DNA of 13,507 bases from assembly GCA_050014815.1 (NCBI GenBank), contig JBEKCP010000122.1, positions 1-13,507 of the forward strand, in the 5' to 3' direction. How positions within the stretch are numbered: position 1 is the stretch's first letter; each line of letters starts with the position of its first letter. The position numbers and the translations under genes are program-made. The notes under the pieces are model-generated. The model saw nothing but the letters and a program-made list of their open reading frames with translations. It had not been told where the DNA came from and did not search any database. Positions 5,524-11,194 of this stretch are shown here, piece by piece. Origin of the DNA: JBEKCP01 sp050014815 (GTDB taxonomy: Bacteria > Planctomycetota > Planctomycetia > Pirellulales > Thermoguttaceae).

Positions 5524-6916
5524 TCTTCTTCCCGGCCATGGCCAGGGCGACCAGGTAGGGCACCGGCTCGCTGCCCAGGGCGTTCAACACTGTGCCGCCG
5601 GCGGTGAAGACGTAGGTGACCCAGTCGGGCCGGCCGTACTTCTCCAGAGCGGTGCCCCCTTCGCCGCCGCCGATGTAGACCTTGATCCCCGCGTCCTTCA
5701 TCCGCTTCAGTTGCGCCACGAAGCTGCGAGTGCCCTCCTCGAACCGCGGGTCCTCGAACATGCCGAAGACCCCGTTGTGGAAGACCACGGCGGGCTGGGC
5801 ATCTCTCTTGTGGGCCTCGATGAACCGCGTCACCGTGTCGGCAAACAGCCGGCCGGTGGCCGGCCCCACGTCGAACTGCTGGTTGCCCGGACCAATCGTC
5901 GTCGAGACCCGCCCGTCCTGGAGGACGAAATCGACCGGCAGGACGAACTCGATCCCCTTGGCCCGGCCCTGGCGGATCATCTCCTTGGCTTGCTCGATGC
6001 GGCTGCGGGCGATGTAATACGGCTTGTCGGCCTGGGCGGGGTCCTCGGCGAGGCCGAGGTTGAAGTCCTTGCCCTCCAGCTCGGCCGCCGCCTTCGCGAG
6101 CGCCATCGCCAGCGAGCCGGCCGTAATCACCAGCCGGATCTTGCCGCGGTTGATCATGGCCTCCATGTCGTCGAGCTTGTCGGCCTTCAGGCCGCTGAAG
6201 ACGACCATCTGGGCGGCGAGGCAATCGCGCAACTGCACGTCGAATTGCTCGGCCTCGTACTGGCCCAGGGCCACGCGGTCCATCGCGGCGGGCACGACCA
6301 CGCTGGAGGCGTCCAGGCTGCCCGCCGAAAACGCCTCGTGGACGTAGACCTTGGCGACTTTCTCGGCCATCTCGCTGGCGAAGCGGGCCAGGCGGTCGGC
6401 CAGCTTGGGCAGATCGGCGGCCTTGGCCTTCCAAAGCACCCGCTCGACGTCGTACTTCCGCGTGTTCTCCAGCACGATCACGGCGCCGGGCGGGGCTTGC
6501 CGGATCGCCTCGGCCACCTCCGGCTTGACTGTCGTCGCGGCGGGGTCGAGCCAATCGCTGATGAAGCCCACCTCGCAGCCGAGGATCTCGGCCAGCCGGG
6601 CGCGGACTTTCGAGAGCGACTTCTCCGGCTCGCGGCCGATGTGGCCGAAAATAATCTGCTTCCAGCCCTTCTTCCGGCCGAACTCCAGGGTCTCTTTCAT
6701 GGACCGCAGGCGGATGTCGCCTTCGCCCACCGTGGCGCCGGGCTTGGCGTCCACGTCGCCGCGGACGAGGATCGGCGTGCCGCCGGCAACGTTGGCCAGC
6801 GACGCCAGCCGCGGAATGGCCTTCAAATAGGCCTCGACCGGCCGCTTGGGCACATTCGGATCGTCGCCCAGAATACCGCGACACCAGGTTGCCATCTGTT
6901 CGGCGGTGATCGCCAT
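5516..6916 (-). CDS. pgk: Divergent phosphoglycerate kinase
   Basis: 466 residues, somewhat longer than the usual 390-420. PGK transfers phosphate between 1,3-bisphosphoglycerate and ADP in glycolysis. Family motifs are present in altered form: VRGDVDAKPG (51-60) for RVDFNVP, GHIGREP (91-97) for SHLGRP, VLENTRKYD (148-156) for LLENLRF, HEAFSAG (193-199) for NDAFGTAH, SGLKADK (241-247) for GGAKVSDK, FHNGVFGMFE (379-388) for WNGPMGVFE, IGGGEGG (415-421) and FTAGG (437-441). About 45 N-terminal residues precede the first motif, unlike canonical PGKs. The ATG at 6916 is chosen over an upstream ATG at 6949 because AGAGGAG lies 7 nt before it. The -35/-10 candidate is at 6948-6975. The protein ends in KKRD with its stop inside a repeat. 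I am sure of the family, less sure that it is the main glycolytic enzyme. Confidence 0.86.
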   Translation of the reverse strand: MAITAEQMATWCRGILGDDPNVPKRPVEAYLKAIPRLASLANVAGGTPILVRGDVDAKPGATVGEGDIRLRSMKETLEFGRKKGWKQIIFGHIGREPEKSLSKVRARLAEILGCEVGFISDWLDPAATTVKPEVAEAIRQAPPGAVIVLENTRKYDVERVLWKAKAADLPKLADRLARFASEMAEKVAKVYVHEAFSAGSLDASSVVVPAAMDRVALGQYEAEQFDVQLRDCLAAQMVVFSGLKADKLDDMEAMINRGKIRLVITAGSLAMALAKAAAELEGKDFNLGLAEDPAQADKPYYIARSRIEQAKEMIRQGRAKGIEFVLPVDFVLQDGRVSTTIGPGNQQFDVGPATGRLFADTVTRFIEAHKRDAQPAVVFHNGVFGMFEDPRFEEGTRSFVAQLKRMKDAGIKVYIGGGEGGTALEKYGRPDWVTYVFTAGGTVLNALGSEPVPYLVALAMAGKKRD

Positions 6917-6947
6917 GGGAAATCTCCTCTGGTGAAACTGGCCGCTC

Positions 6948-6975
6948 AAGATAGCCGATCCCGCCAGCGTTTCAA
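6948..6975 (-). promoter_or_regulatory. Promoter candidate for PGK
   Basis: On the minus strand TTGAAA (6975-6970) and TATCTT (6953-6948) are 16 nt apart, ending 31 nt before the PGK start codon. This suggests PGK has its own promoter even though two small genes lie upstream on the same strand. Confidence 0.45.
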
Positions 6976-6987
6976 GGGGGCGCCAGA

Positions 6988-7005
6988 CGAAGGCGGAAGG
7001 CGGAA
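6988..7005. repeat. GGCGGAA short repeat, inverted partner at 7691-7708
   Basis: CGAAGGCGGAAGGCGGAA (6988-7005) is matched perfectly in reverse complement at 7691-7708. Both copies sit in gene-free spacers flanking the two small minus-strand genes. Confidence 0.8.
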
Positions 7006-7010
7006 AAAAA

Positions 7011-7048
7011 CAATTTCAAATTTGCAATTTCAAATTTGCAATTTGCAA
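7011..7048. repeat. AT-rich tandem repeat
   Basis: Two perfect 14-bp copies of CAATTTCAAATTTG (7011-7024, 7025-7038) are followed by a partial third unit. The sequence is nearly self-complementary. It lies between the coupled small genes and PGK and stands out as A/T-rich in GC-rich DNA. Confidence 0.85.
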
Positions 7049-7072
7049 TCCTTCGCCCCTCGCCCCCAGCCC

Positions 7073-7246
7073 CTAGCCCCTCGCTTTGCGGGCGGCCTCG
7101 TCCGCCTGGCGACGAAACCTCCCCGCCAGGCGATTCCAGGACTTCTGCCGCGGCTTGCTCTTGACCGTCCGCGCAAGGCCCTCGTACTTCTTCGCCAAGG
7201 CCCGTTTCACTTCGGCCAGCTTGGCGCAATCCTGTTTCAGCGTCAT
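7073..7246 (-). CDS. Small very basic protein, 57 residues
   Basis: The protein starts MTLKQDCAKLAEVKRALA and is almost entirely helical and Lys/Arg-rich, with the pattern KKYEGLARTVKSKPRQ then LAGRFRRQADEAARKARG. Such a basic helical hairpin could bind nucleic acid or a ribosome, but nothing in it proves a function and I do not recognise a named family. The ATG at 7246 is supported by GAGGAG 5 nt upstream, inside the end of the preceding gene. That gene's TGA overlaps this ATG (ATGA, 7246-7243), so the two are translationally coupled. I reject a longer in-frame start at 7312 because it lies inside the coding sequence of the upstream gene and has no ribosome site. Its stop is followed by a C-rich low-complexity tail (7049-7072). 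Confidence 0.75.
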   Translation of the reverse strand: MTLKQDCAKLAEVKRALAKKYEGLARTVKSKPRQKSWNRLAGRFRRQADEAARKARG

Positions 7247-7422
7247 TTCTTCTCCTCGTCGGCTGCGTCGATGGTGACCTGGATCCGCTTGGGCACCCCC
7301 TTGAAGACCCACTTCTGGACATAGAGCGTTCCGACCACTGGTGGTTGCCCCTCGGCGACTTCCGCATACCGAAGGGTATTCTTGGTTTCCTTCTCGATCT
7401 CGAAAGCCCGCTCGATTTTCAT
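7243..7422 (-). CDS. Small conserved-looking protein, 59 residues
   Basis: Too short to be seen easily but well supported. It starts MKIERAFEIEKETKNTLRYA, continues with a PVVGTLYVQKWVFKG segment, and ends IQVTIDAADEEKK. The alternation suggests a small beta-rich protein: a strand, a KETKNTLRY turn, then GTLYVQK and a VTID strand. I believe I have seen similar short proteins in planctomycetes, but their function is unknown. The start has a strong AAGGAGA 8 nt upstream (7436-7430), and a promoter candidate lies at 7499-7527. Its TGA overlaps the ATG of the basic 57-residue gene by 4 nt, which makes a two-gene operon reading toward PGK. Confidence 0.8.
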   Translation of the reverse strand: MKIERAFEIEKETKNTLRYAEVAEGQPPVVGTLYVQKWVFKGVPKRIQVTIDAADEEKK

Positions 7423-7498
7423 GTTCGGTTCTCCTTATGCGCCTGGCTCCCTGGCGGGATGCCGGGGGCCGCCCGTGGGCGCAAATTCTGTGGAAATG

Positions 7499-7527
7499 AT
7501 CCTACACGAAAGAGAGCTGGGCGACAA
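7499..7527 (-). promoter_or_regulatory. Promoter candidate for the two-gene small operon
   Basis: On the minus strand TTGTCG (7527-7522) and TAGGAT (7504-7499) are separated by 17 nt, each matching consensus at four of six positions. They lie about 75 nt before the ATG at 7422. Confidence 0.35.
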
Positions 7528-7561
7528 GAACGGCCCACGTTCGGGGGGCATTGACACTCCC

Positions 7562-7594
7562 CTCTCCCGCCGGGAGAGCGACCCGCGAGCGGGT
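7562..7594. repeat. Double hairpin repeat unit
   Basis: CTCTCCC-GCC-GGGAGAG (7562-7578) is followed immediately by ACCCGC-GA-GCGGGT (7581-7594). The sequence continues into CCCCGGGGTGAGGG. It resembles a dispersed intergenic repeat rather than a terminator, since no T-run follows. Confidence 0.6.
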
Positions 7595-7778
7595 ACCCCG
7601 GGGTGAGGGCGGACGGTGGACGAATTGCAAACTGATTTCGCAGATTGGAGGGGAATCTGTGAAATCGGTGAAATCTGTGGATCGTTTGTCTTCCGCCTTC
7701 CGCCTTCGGTGGATGCCGGCCAGGCCGGGCGGCTGGCGCATCGCCTCAAAGGCACCGTCGCCTACCTCACTGTTGGGG

Positions 7779-7866
7779 CATGGTCTCCAGACCGTGCCAC
7801 GGTTTGGTTGAGATCGCAGACGAGGAGACCTATCGGTCGCGGAGGTGGCACGGTCAGGAGACCATG
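7779..7866. repeat. Nested palindrome element 2 (22-bp arms)
   Basis: Arms 7779-7800 and 7845-7866 are inverted repeats with one mismatch around a 44-nt loop. The left arm carries its own small palindrome GGTCT-CC-AGACC and the right arm GGTC-AGGA-GACC. The architecture is that of elements 1 and 3, but the sequence is unrelated. Confidence 0.85.
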
Positions 7867-7884
7867 TCACAACGACAGCGAACC

Positions 7885-7908
7885 TAAATCCCCAAATCCC
7901 CAAATCCC
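7885..7908. repeat. Second G-run array
   Basis: On the minus strand this reads GGG-ATTT-GGGG-ATTT-GGGG-ATTT. A further G-run on its 5' side (7914-7920 region) makes four runs. It is the ATTTGGGG counterpart of the ATTGGGG array at 5494-5523. Confidence 0.75.
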
Positions 7909-7943
7909 TGCAGGCCCCCCCCGCGGAACCCGCGTTGCCGTGC

Positions 7944-7970
7944 AGGAGCCTATGAATTATCATAGGTTGA
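7944..7970 (+). promoter_or_regulatory. Ribosome site separated from the symporter start by a hairpin
   Basis: AGGAG (7944-7948) is 22 nt from the ATG at 7971, too far for normal use. Between them TATGA-ATTA-TCATA (7951-7964) can fold. If it does, the effective gap is about 8 nt. An ATG at 7952 inside the hairpin leads to a frame I reject. Confidence 0.35.
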
Positions 7971-9491
7971 ATGAGCATCCTCCTGCTGGCGATCGTCGGG
8001 CTGTGCTGCCTGTTGTGCGTGGCGGCGGGACTTGCCGCCTCCTGGCAGCGGCAACTCGGGTCGGAGGACTACTTTCTGGCCGGCCGGACGCTCCCCTGGT
8101 ACGCCGTCGGGTTGTCGATTGCCGGGACGAGTTTCCGGCTGGAGGTCTGGCTCTCGATGGTCGCCCTGGCCTGCGCCTATGGCCTGGCCGCGGCATCCCT
8201 GGCGTGGGGCAGCCTGCTGGCGCTGGGGGCGCTGGGATGGATCCTCCTGCCGTACTTGTATCGCAAGAAGCTCTACGGCACGGCCGAATTCCTCGAGCGG
8301 CGTTATAGCCCGACCACCCGCGGCGTTTTCGTGCTGTTGGCGCTGCCGGCCTTGGTGCTGGGGGTACTGGCGCCGGCGCTCTACGCGGGCGGCATGGTGC
8401 TGTGCGAGGCGGGCCTGGGCCAGACTGCCGGCAGCTCGGCATGGGTCTTTGCCGCGTGCGTCGCCGTGGTGGCACTGGCCACGGCCGCCTACAGTATCTA
8501 CGGCGGGCTGATGGCCGGGGTCTGGTCCGGCGCAATGGGGATGATCATCTTCATGATCGGGGCTGCCGTGCTGGCGGCGGCCGCCGTGAGCCAGGCCGGT
8601 TGGGCCGAAATGCTGGAGGCCAACAACCCGCCGCGGCTGAGCCTCCTGCTGGGGGCCTCGCATCCGGTCTTGCCCTGGACCGGCGTGCTGGCCTACGTGC
8701 TCTTGGTGGCCGTATGGCAGGCGGCGGCCAGCCCGATCATCGTGCAGCGATGCCTTGGGGCCCGCAGCGAGCGGGACGCCAAGTTGGGCATCGCGACGGC
8801 CGTAGTGCTGCAACTCATCCTGGCGGGCCTGATCGTCCTGCCGGGACTGGCCGCTGCCGTGCTGAAATGGCGAGGATCGTCAGGGGACTTCAATCTGGCA
8901 ATGTTCGTCGAAGGCGTTCTGGGACGCAAGGGCCCGCTGGCGGCGGTCGGCCAGGGGCTGGTCGTCTCGGCTGCCTTGGCCGCGGTCATGAGCGCGGTGG
9001 CCGGCACGCTCAACGCCGTATCGAGCCTCTGGACCCTGGACCTCTGCCAGGACTTGCTCTGCAAGAACGTGTCGGAGGCGGAGCTTGTCGGCCGCGGGCG
9101 GTGGTCGAGCCTGGCCGCGCTGGTGCTCGGGGCGGCGGCGGTGCCGCTCTTGTTCCTGTGGGAAAAAGGGGTCCTCGATTTTATTCTGGAAGTGGCTGCC
9201 GTGCTCGGCCCGCCGGTGGCCGTTCTCCTCCTCGGCGCGTTCTTCTGGTCGCGGGCGCACGGCCGCGCGGCCACGGCCACGCTGCTGGTGGGCGTGCTGG
9301 CCGGGCTGGCGATGTGGATTGCCGCCGACGTGGGCCAGGAGGTCCCGGCGTGGCTCAAACCGGTCCTGAACCGGGCCGGCCTGTGCGGCGCGGTGAGCCT
9401 GCTTGTGCTCGTGCTGGGCACGCTGGCCATCCCGCAGAACCCCCGCGAGCTCTACGATCCCGACAGCACCTGGAGTTTCGGCTGGCGATAA
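7971..9491 (+). CDS. Sodium:solute symporter (SSS family)
   Basis: 506 residues, the usual size for this inner-membrane family, which couples uptake of a sugar, amino acid or organic acid to Na+ influx. A first membrane helix (about 2-24) is followed by the family-typical DYFLAGRTLPWYAVGLSIAGTSF (33-55). YGTAEFLERRY (102-112) and YSIYGGLMAGVWSG confirm the assignment. Many hydrophobic Leu/Ala/Val-rich segments follow to the end, consistent with about 13 helices. The protein ends with a short cytoplasmic tail, NPRELYDPDSTWSFGWR. The substrate cannot be read from the sequence. The start at 7971 is the first Met before the first helix, and the ribosome site is unusual (see 7944-7970). A perfect inverted repeat lies 36 nt after the stop. 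Sugar uptake would suit the nearby DUF1080-ThuA gene, as inference only. Confidence 0.93.
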   Translation: MSILLLAIVGLCCLLCVAAGLAASWQRQLGSEDYFLAGRTLPWYAVGLSIAGTSFRLEVWLSMVALACAYGLAAASLAWGSLLALGALGWILLPYLYRKKLYGTAEFLERRYSPTTRGVFVLLALPALVLGVLAPALYAGGMVLCEAGLGQTAGSSAWVFAACVAVVALATAAYSIYGGLMAGVWSGAMGMIIFMIGAAVLAAAAVSQAGWAEMLEANNPPRLSLLLGASHPVLPWTGVLAYVLLVAVWQAAASPIIVQRCLGARSERDAKLGIATAVVLQLILAGLIVLPGLAAAVLKWRGSSGDFNLAMFVEGVLGRKGPLAAVGQGLVVSAALAAVMSAVAGTLNAVSSLWTLDLCQDLLCKNVSEAELVGRGRWSSLAALVLGAAAVPLLFLWEKGVLDFILEVAAVLGPPVAVLLLGAFFWSRAHGRAATATLLVGVLAGLAMWIAADVGQEVPAWLKPVLNRAGLCGAVSLLVLVLGTLAIPQNPRELYDPDSTWSFGWR

Positions 9492-9526
9492 GTGGTCTGC
9501 CGCGACCAAGGTGTCGTGCTGATCTG

Positions 9527-9601
9527 GTTTAGCGGGCGGGCTTGCCCGCCGAGCGAATTCCGGATCAGCCGGTACTCGGCGGGCAAGCCCGCCCGCTAAA
9601 C
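9527..9601. repeat. Nested palindrome element 3 (27-bp perfect arms)
   Basis: Arms 9527-9553 and 9575-9601 are perfect inverted repeats around a 21-nt loop. Each arm contains GGCGGGC-TT-GCCCGCC or its complement. It fills the gap between the symporter and the iron-sulfur gene. It could act as a transcriptional barrier, but it has the same layout as elements 1 and 2. The apparent upstream extension of the next gene (start at 9542) is translated from this repeat. Confidence 0.92.
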
Positions 9602-9664
9602 GGCGACGTATGTTCATCACATAATGCACTGGTGTTGCACCACTCGCCAGGAGACCTATTCTTC

Positions 9665-10933
9665 ATGACTAATCCCGCCACCGGCCGACGCGTGATCGAG
9701 GTTGGATCTCCCATTGTCGGGGCGGCCGGTCCGGCCGTGCCCAAGCTCAAGCGGGTCAGGCCGCGGAAGATCGCCGATTACCCGCACGTGCCGGCCGTGT
9801 ATCTCGATGCGGTCGAGAAGTACGCGAGTCCGCTCATGATGGGGCCGCCGGTCTGCGACGAGTTGGTAGCGCTGGTCCAGCACCTGCTGACCGAGGAGGA
9901 AGCGGGGGCGGTGCGGCACCTGGGGCTCGTGCGGGGCCGGACCGCCGCCGAGGTCGCAGCGGCCGAAAACCGCGGGATAGACCAGATCGGGCCGATCCTG
10001 CACCACCTGGCCGAGGAGAAGTCGTGCATCGTGGCCAGCGGCCCGGAAGGGCGGCAACAATACCGCCTGCTGCCGATCATGCCGGGGGTGTTCGAGATGG
10101 TGCTGATCCGGTGGACGCCCGAGACGATGACCCCGTGGCACCGCCGGTTCGTCGAGCTCTTCGAGGCGCTCTACGAGACCGGCTACAGCCTGGACTACGC
10201 GGGGGCGGCGGGCGGGATGGTGCGTTACCTGCCGGTGGGCCGGGCGATCGACGCCCACCCGATGGCGCTGCCGACCGACCAGCTCGAAGTGGTGCTGGAC
10301 CGGTTCGACACGTTCGGCGTGGGGCAGTGCCAGTGCCGCACGGCCGCCCGCACCCAGGGCCACGGCTGCGACGGCCCGCTGGGCAACTGCGCGGTGATGG
10401 GCAAGTGGGCCCGCCACGGCATCAAAAAGGGCTGGCTCCGGCAGGTCTCGAAGCGGGAGATGCTCGACCTCAAGCGGGAGGCGGAGGCCCTCGGCATGGT
10501 CAACTGGATGATGAACGTCCGGACCAGCAAGGGCCAATCGTCGTGCTCCTGCTGCGGCTGCTGCTGCCACGCGATGCGGATGGTCAGCGAGTTCAACGCG
10601 CCGGGGATGTTCGCGCCGCCGCATTTCCGTCCGCGGCTGGAGCCGGCCAGGTGTACCGCGTGCGGCCGTTGCGCGAAGCGATGCCCCATGAAGGCCGTCG
10701 CGGTCGATCCCGCGGCCAGGTCCTATCGCTACCTGCCCCAGCGCTGCATCGGCTGCGGGCAGTGCGTTTTGGCGTGCGAGCGGCAGCGGGCGCTTTCGAT
10801 GGAGCCGGTGCCCTGCTACAAGTTGCCGTACAAGAGCTGGTTCTCGCTCTTGGCCAACTCGGTGCCGGGGATGCTGCGGACCACGTGGCGGGTCTGGCGG
10901 AGCCGGAAGGCGGCCGGCAACGACGCGGGCTAA
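9665..10933 (+). CDS. 4Fe-4S dicluster protein with N-terminal HTH-like region and extra Cys clusters
   Basis: 422 residues, probably a cytoplasmic electron-transfer protein; the partner is unknown. Residues 60-145 look like a winged-helix region (LLTEEEAGAVRHLGLVRGRTAAEV, then IGPILHHLAEEKSCIV). The middle has Cys222-x-Cys224, Cys235 and Cys242, then an exceptional cluster CSCCGCCC (Cys294, 296, 297, 299, 300, 301) followed by His302. The C-terminal part is a classic bacterial-type double ferredoxin: Cys330, 333, 336, 340-Pro and Cys361, 364, 367, 371. The protein ends basic (WRVWRSRKAAGNDAG), with an amphipathic WFSLLANSVPGMLRTTWRVW stretch that could touch the membrane. The ATG at 9665 is chosen because AGGAG lies 11 nt upstream. 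The upstream in-frame ATG at 9542 is inside a repeat. No redox partner gene is adjacent, and the fusion of an HTH-like part could mean redox sensing or simply a structural domain. Confidence 0.9.
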   Translation: MTNPATGRRVIEVGSPIVGAAGPAVPKLKRVRPRKIADYPHVPAVYLDAVEKYASPLMMGPPVCDELVALVQHLLTEEEAGAVRHLGLVRGRTAAEVAAAENRGIDQIGPILHHLAEEKSCIVASGPEGRQQYRLLPIMPGVFEMVLIRWTPETMTPWHRRFVELFEALYETGYSLDYAGAAGGMVRYLPVGRAIDAHPMALPTDQLEVVLDRFDTFGVGQCQCRTAARTQGHGCDGPLGNCAVMGKWARHGIKKGWLRQVSKREMLDLKREAEALGMVNWMMNVRTSKGQSSCSCCGCCCHAMRMVSEFNAPGMFAPPHFRPRLEPARCTACGRCAKRCPMKAVAVDPAARSYRYLPQRCIGCGQCVLACERQRALSMEPVPCYKLPYKSWFSLLANSVPGMLRTTWRVWRSRKAAGNDAG

Positions 10934-10957
10934 AGCCGTTTCGACTCAATGACCCTC

Positions 10958-11087
10958 GCGTCTTTGCGCCTTCGCGCCTTTGCGTGATCTCCTTCCCGGT
11001 CAGCGCGTTGTCTTCACGACAGGCCATTTGCAAGGGTTTCGGTTCAGGATGCGGAGTATTTCACGCAAAGACGCCAAGGCGCAAAGG
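10958..11087. repeat. 130-bp dispersed repeat, copy B (inverted relative to copy A)
   Basis: This matches the reverse complement of 5090-5228 along about 129 positions with roughly 13 substitutions and no gaps. Its own ends are imperfect inverted repeats (about 24 of 27 positions). It sits between the iron-sulfur gene and the promoter of the DUF1080-ThuA gene. Confidence 0.85.
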
Positions 11088-11119
11088 AATAGGGGGATGC
11101 CGTGGCACCCCGCGGCGAT

Positions 11120-11148
11120 TTGCAGACACCACACGGCGCTGTTATACT
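11120..11148 (+). promoter_or_regulatory. Promoter candidate for the DUF1080-ThuA gene
   Basis: TTGCAG (11120-11125) and TATACT (11143-11148) are separated by 17 nt. They lie 46 nt before the ATG at 11195, which has AGGAG at 11181-11185. The -10 resembles the TAGACT boxes at 287 and 1783. Confidence 0.55.
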
Positions 11149-11194
11149 GGCCCCCGTTTCCAATCCCACCCTTTCATTGCAGGAGAGAACAACC

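Larger units (their letters stand above)
7423..7970. other. 548-nt repeat-filled gap between divergent genes
   Basis: No gene is supported here. It contains the promoter candidate of the small minus-strand operon (7499-7527) and a double hairpin element (7562-7594). It also holds a run of ATCTGTGAAATC-type short repeats (about 7640-7682), the GGCGGAA repeat (7691-7708), a nested palindrome (7779-7866) and a G-run array (7885-7908). The open frames over it are made of these repeats and I reject them. Confidence 0.65.

Noticed and set aside
1829..6916. PPDK and PGK as one glycolytic operon
   Set aside because: They lie on opposite, convergent strands with separate promoter candidates and a repeat-filled gap between them.
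5291..7324. 677-codon plus-strand frame opposite PGK and the small operon
   Set aside because: It is antisense to well-supported genes, runs through three kinds of repeats, and its translation has the Gly/His/Leu-rich look of a shadow frame.
9542..9664. Upstream in-frame extension of the iron-sulfur protein
   Set aside because: These 41 codons are translated from palindrome element 3 and have no ribosome site; the ATG at 9665 does.
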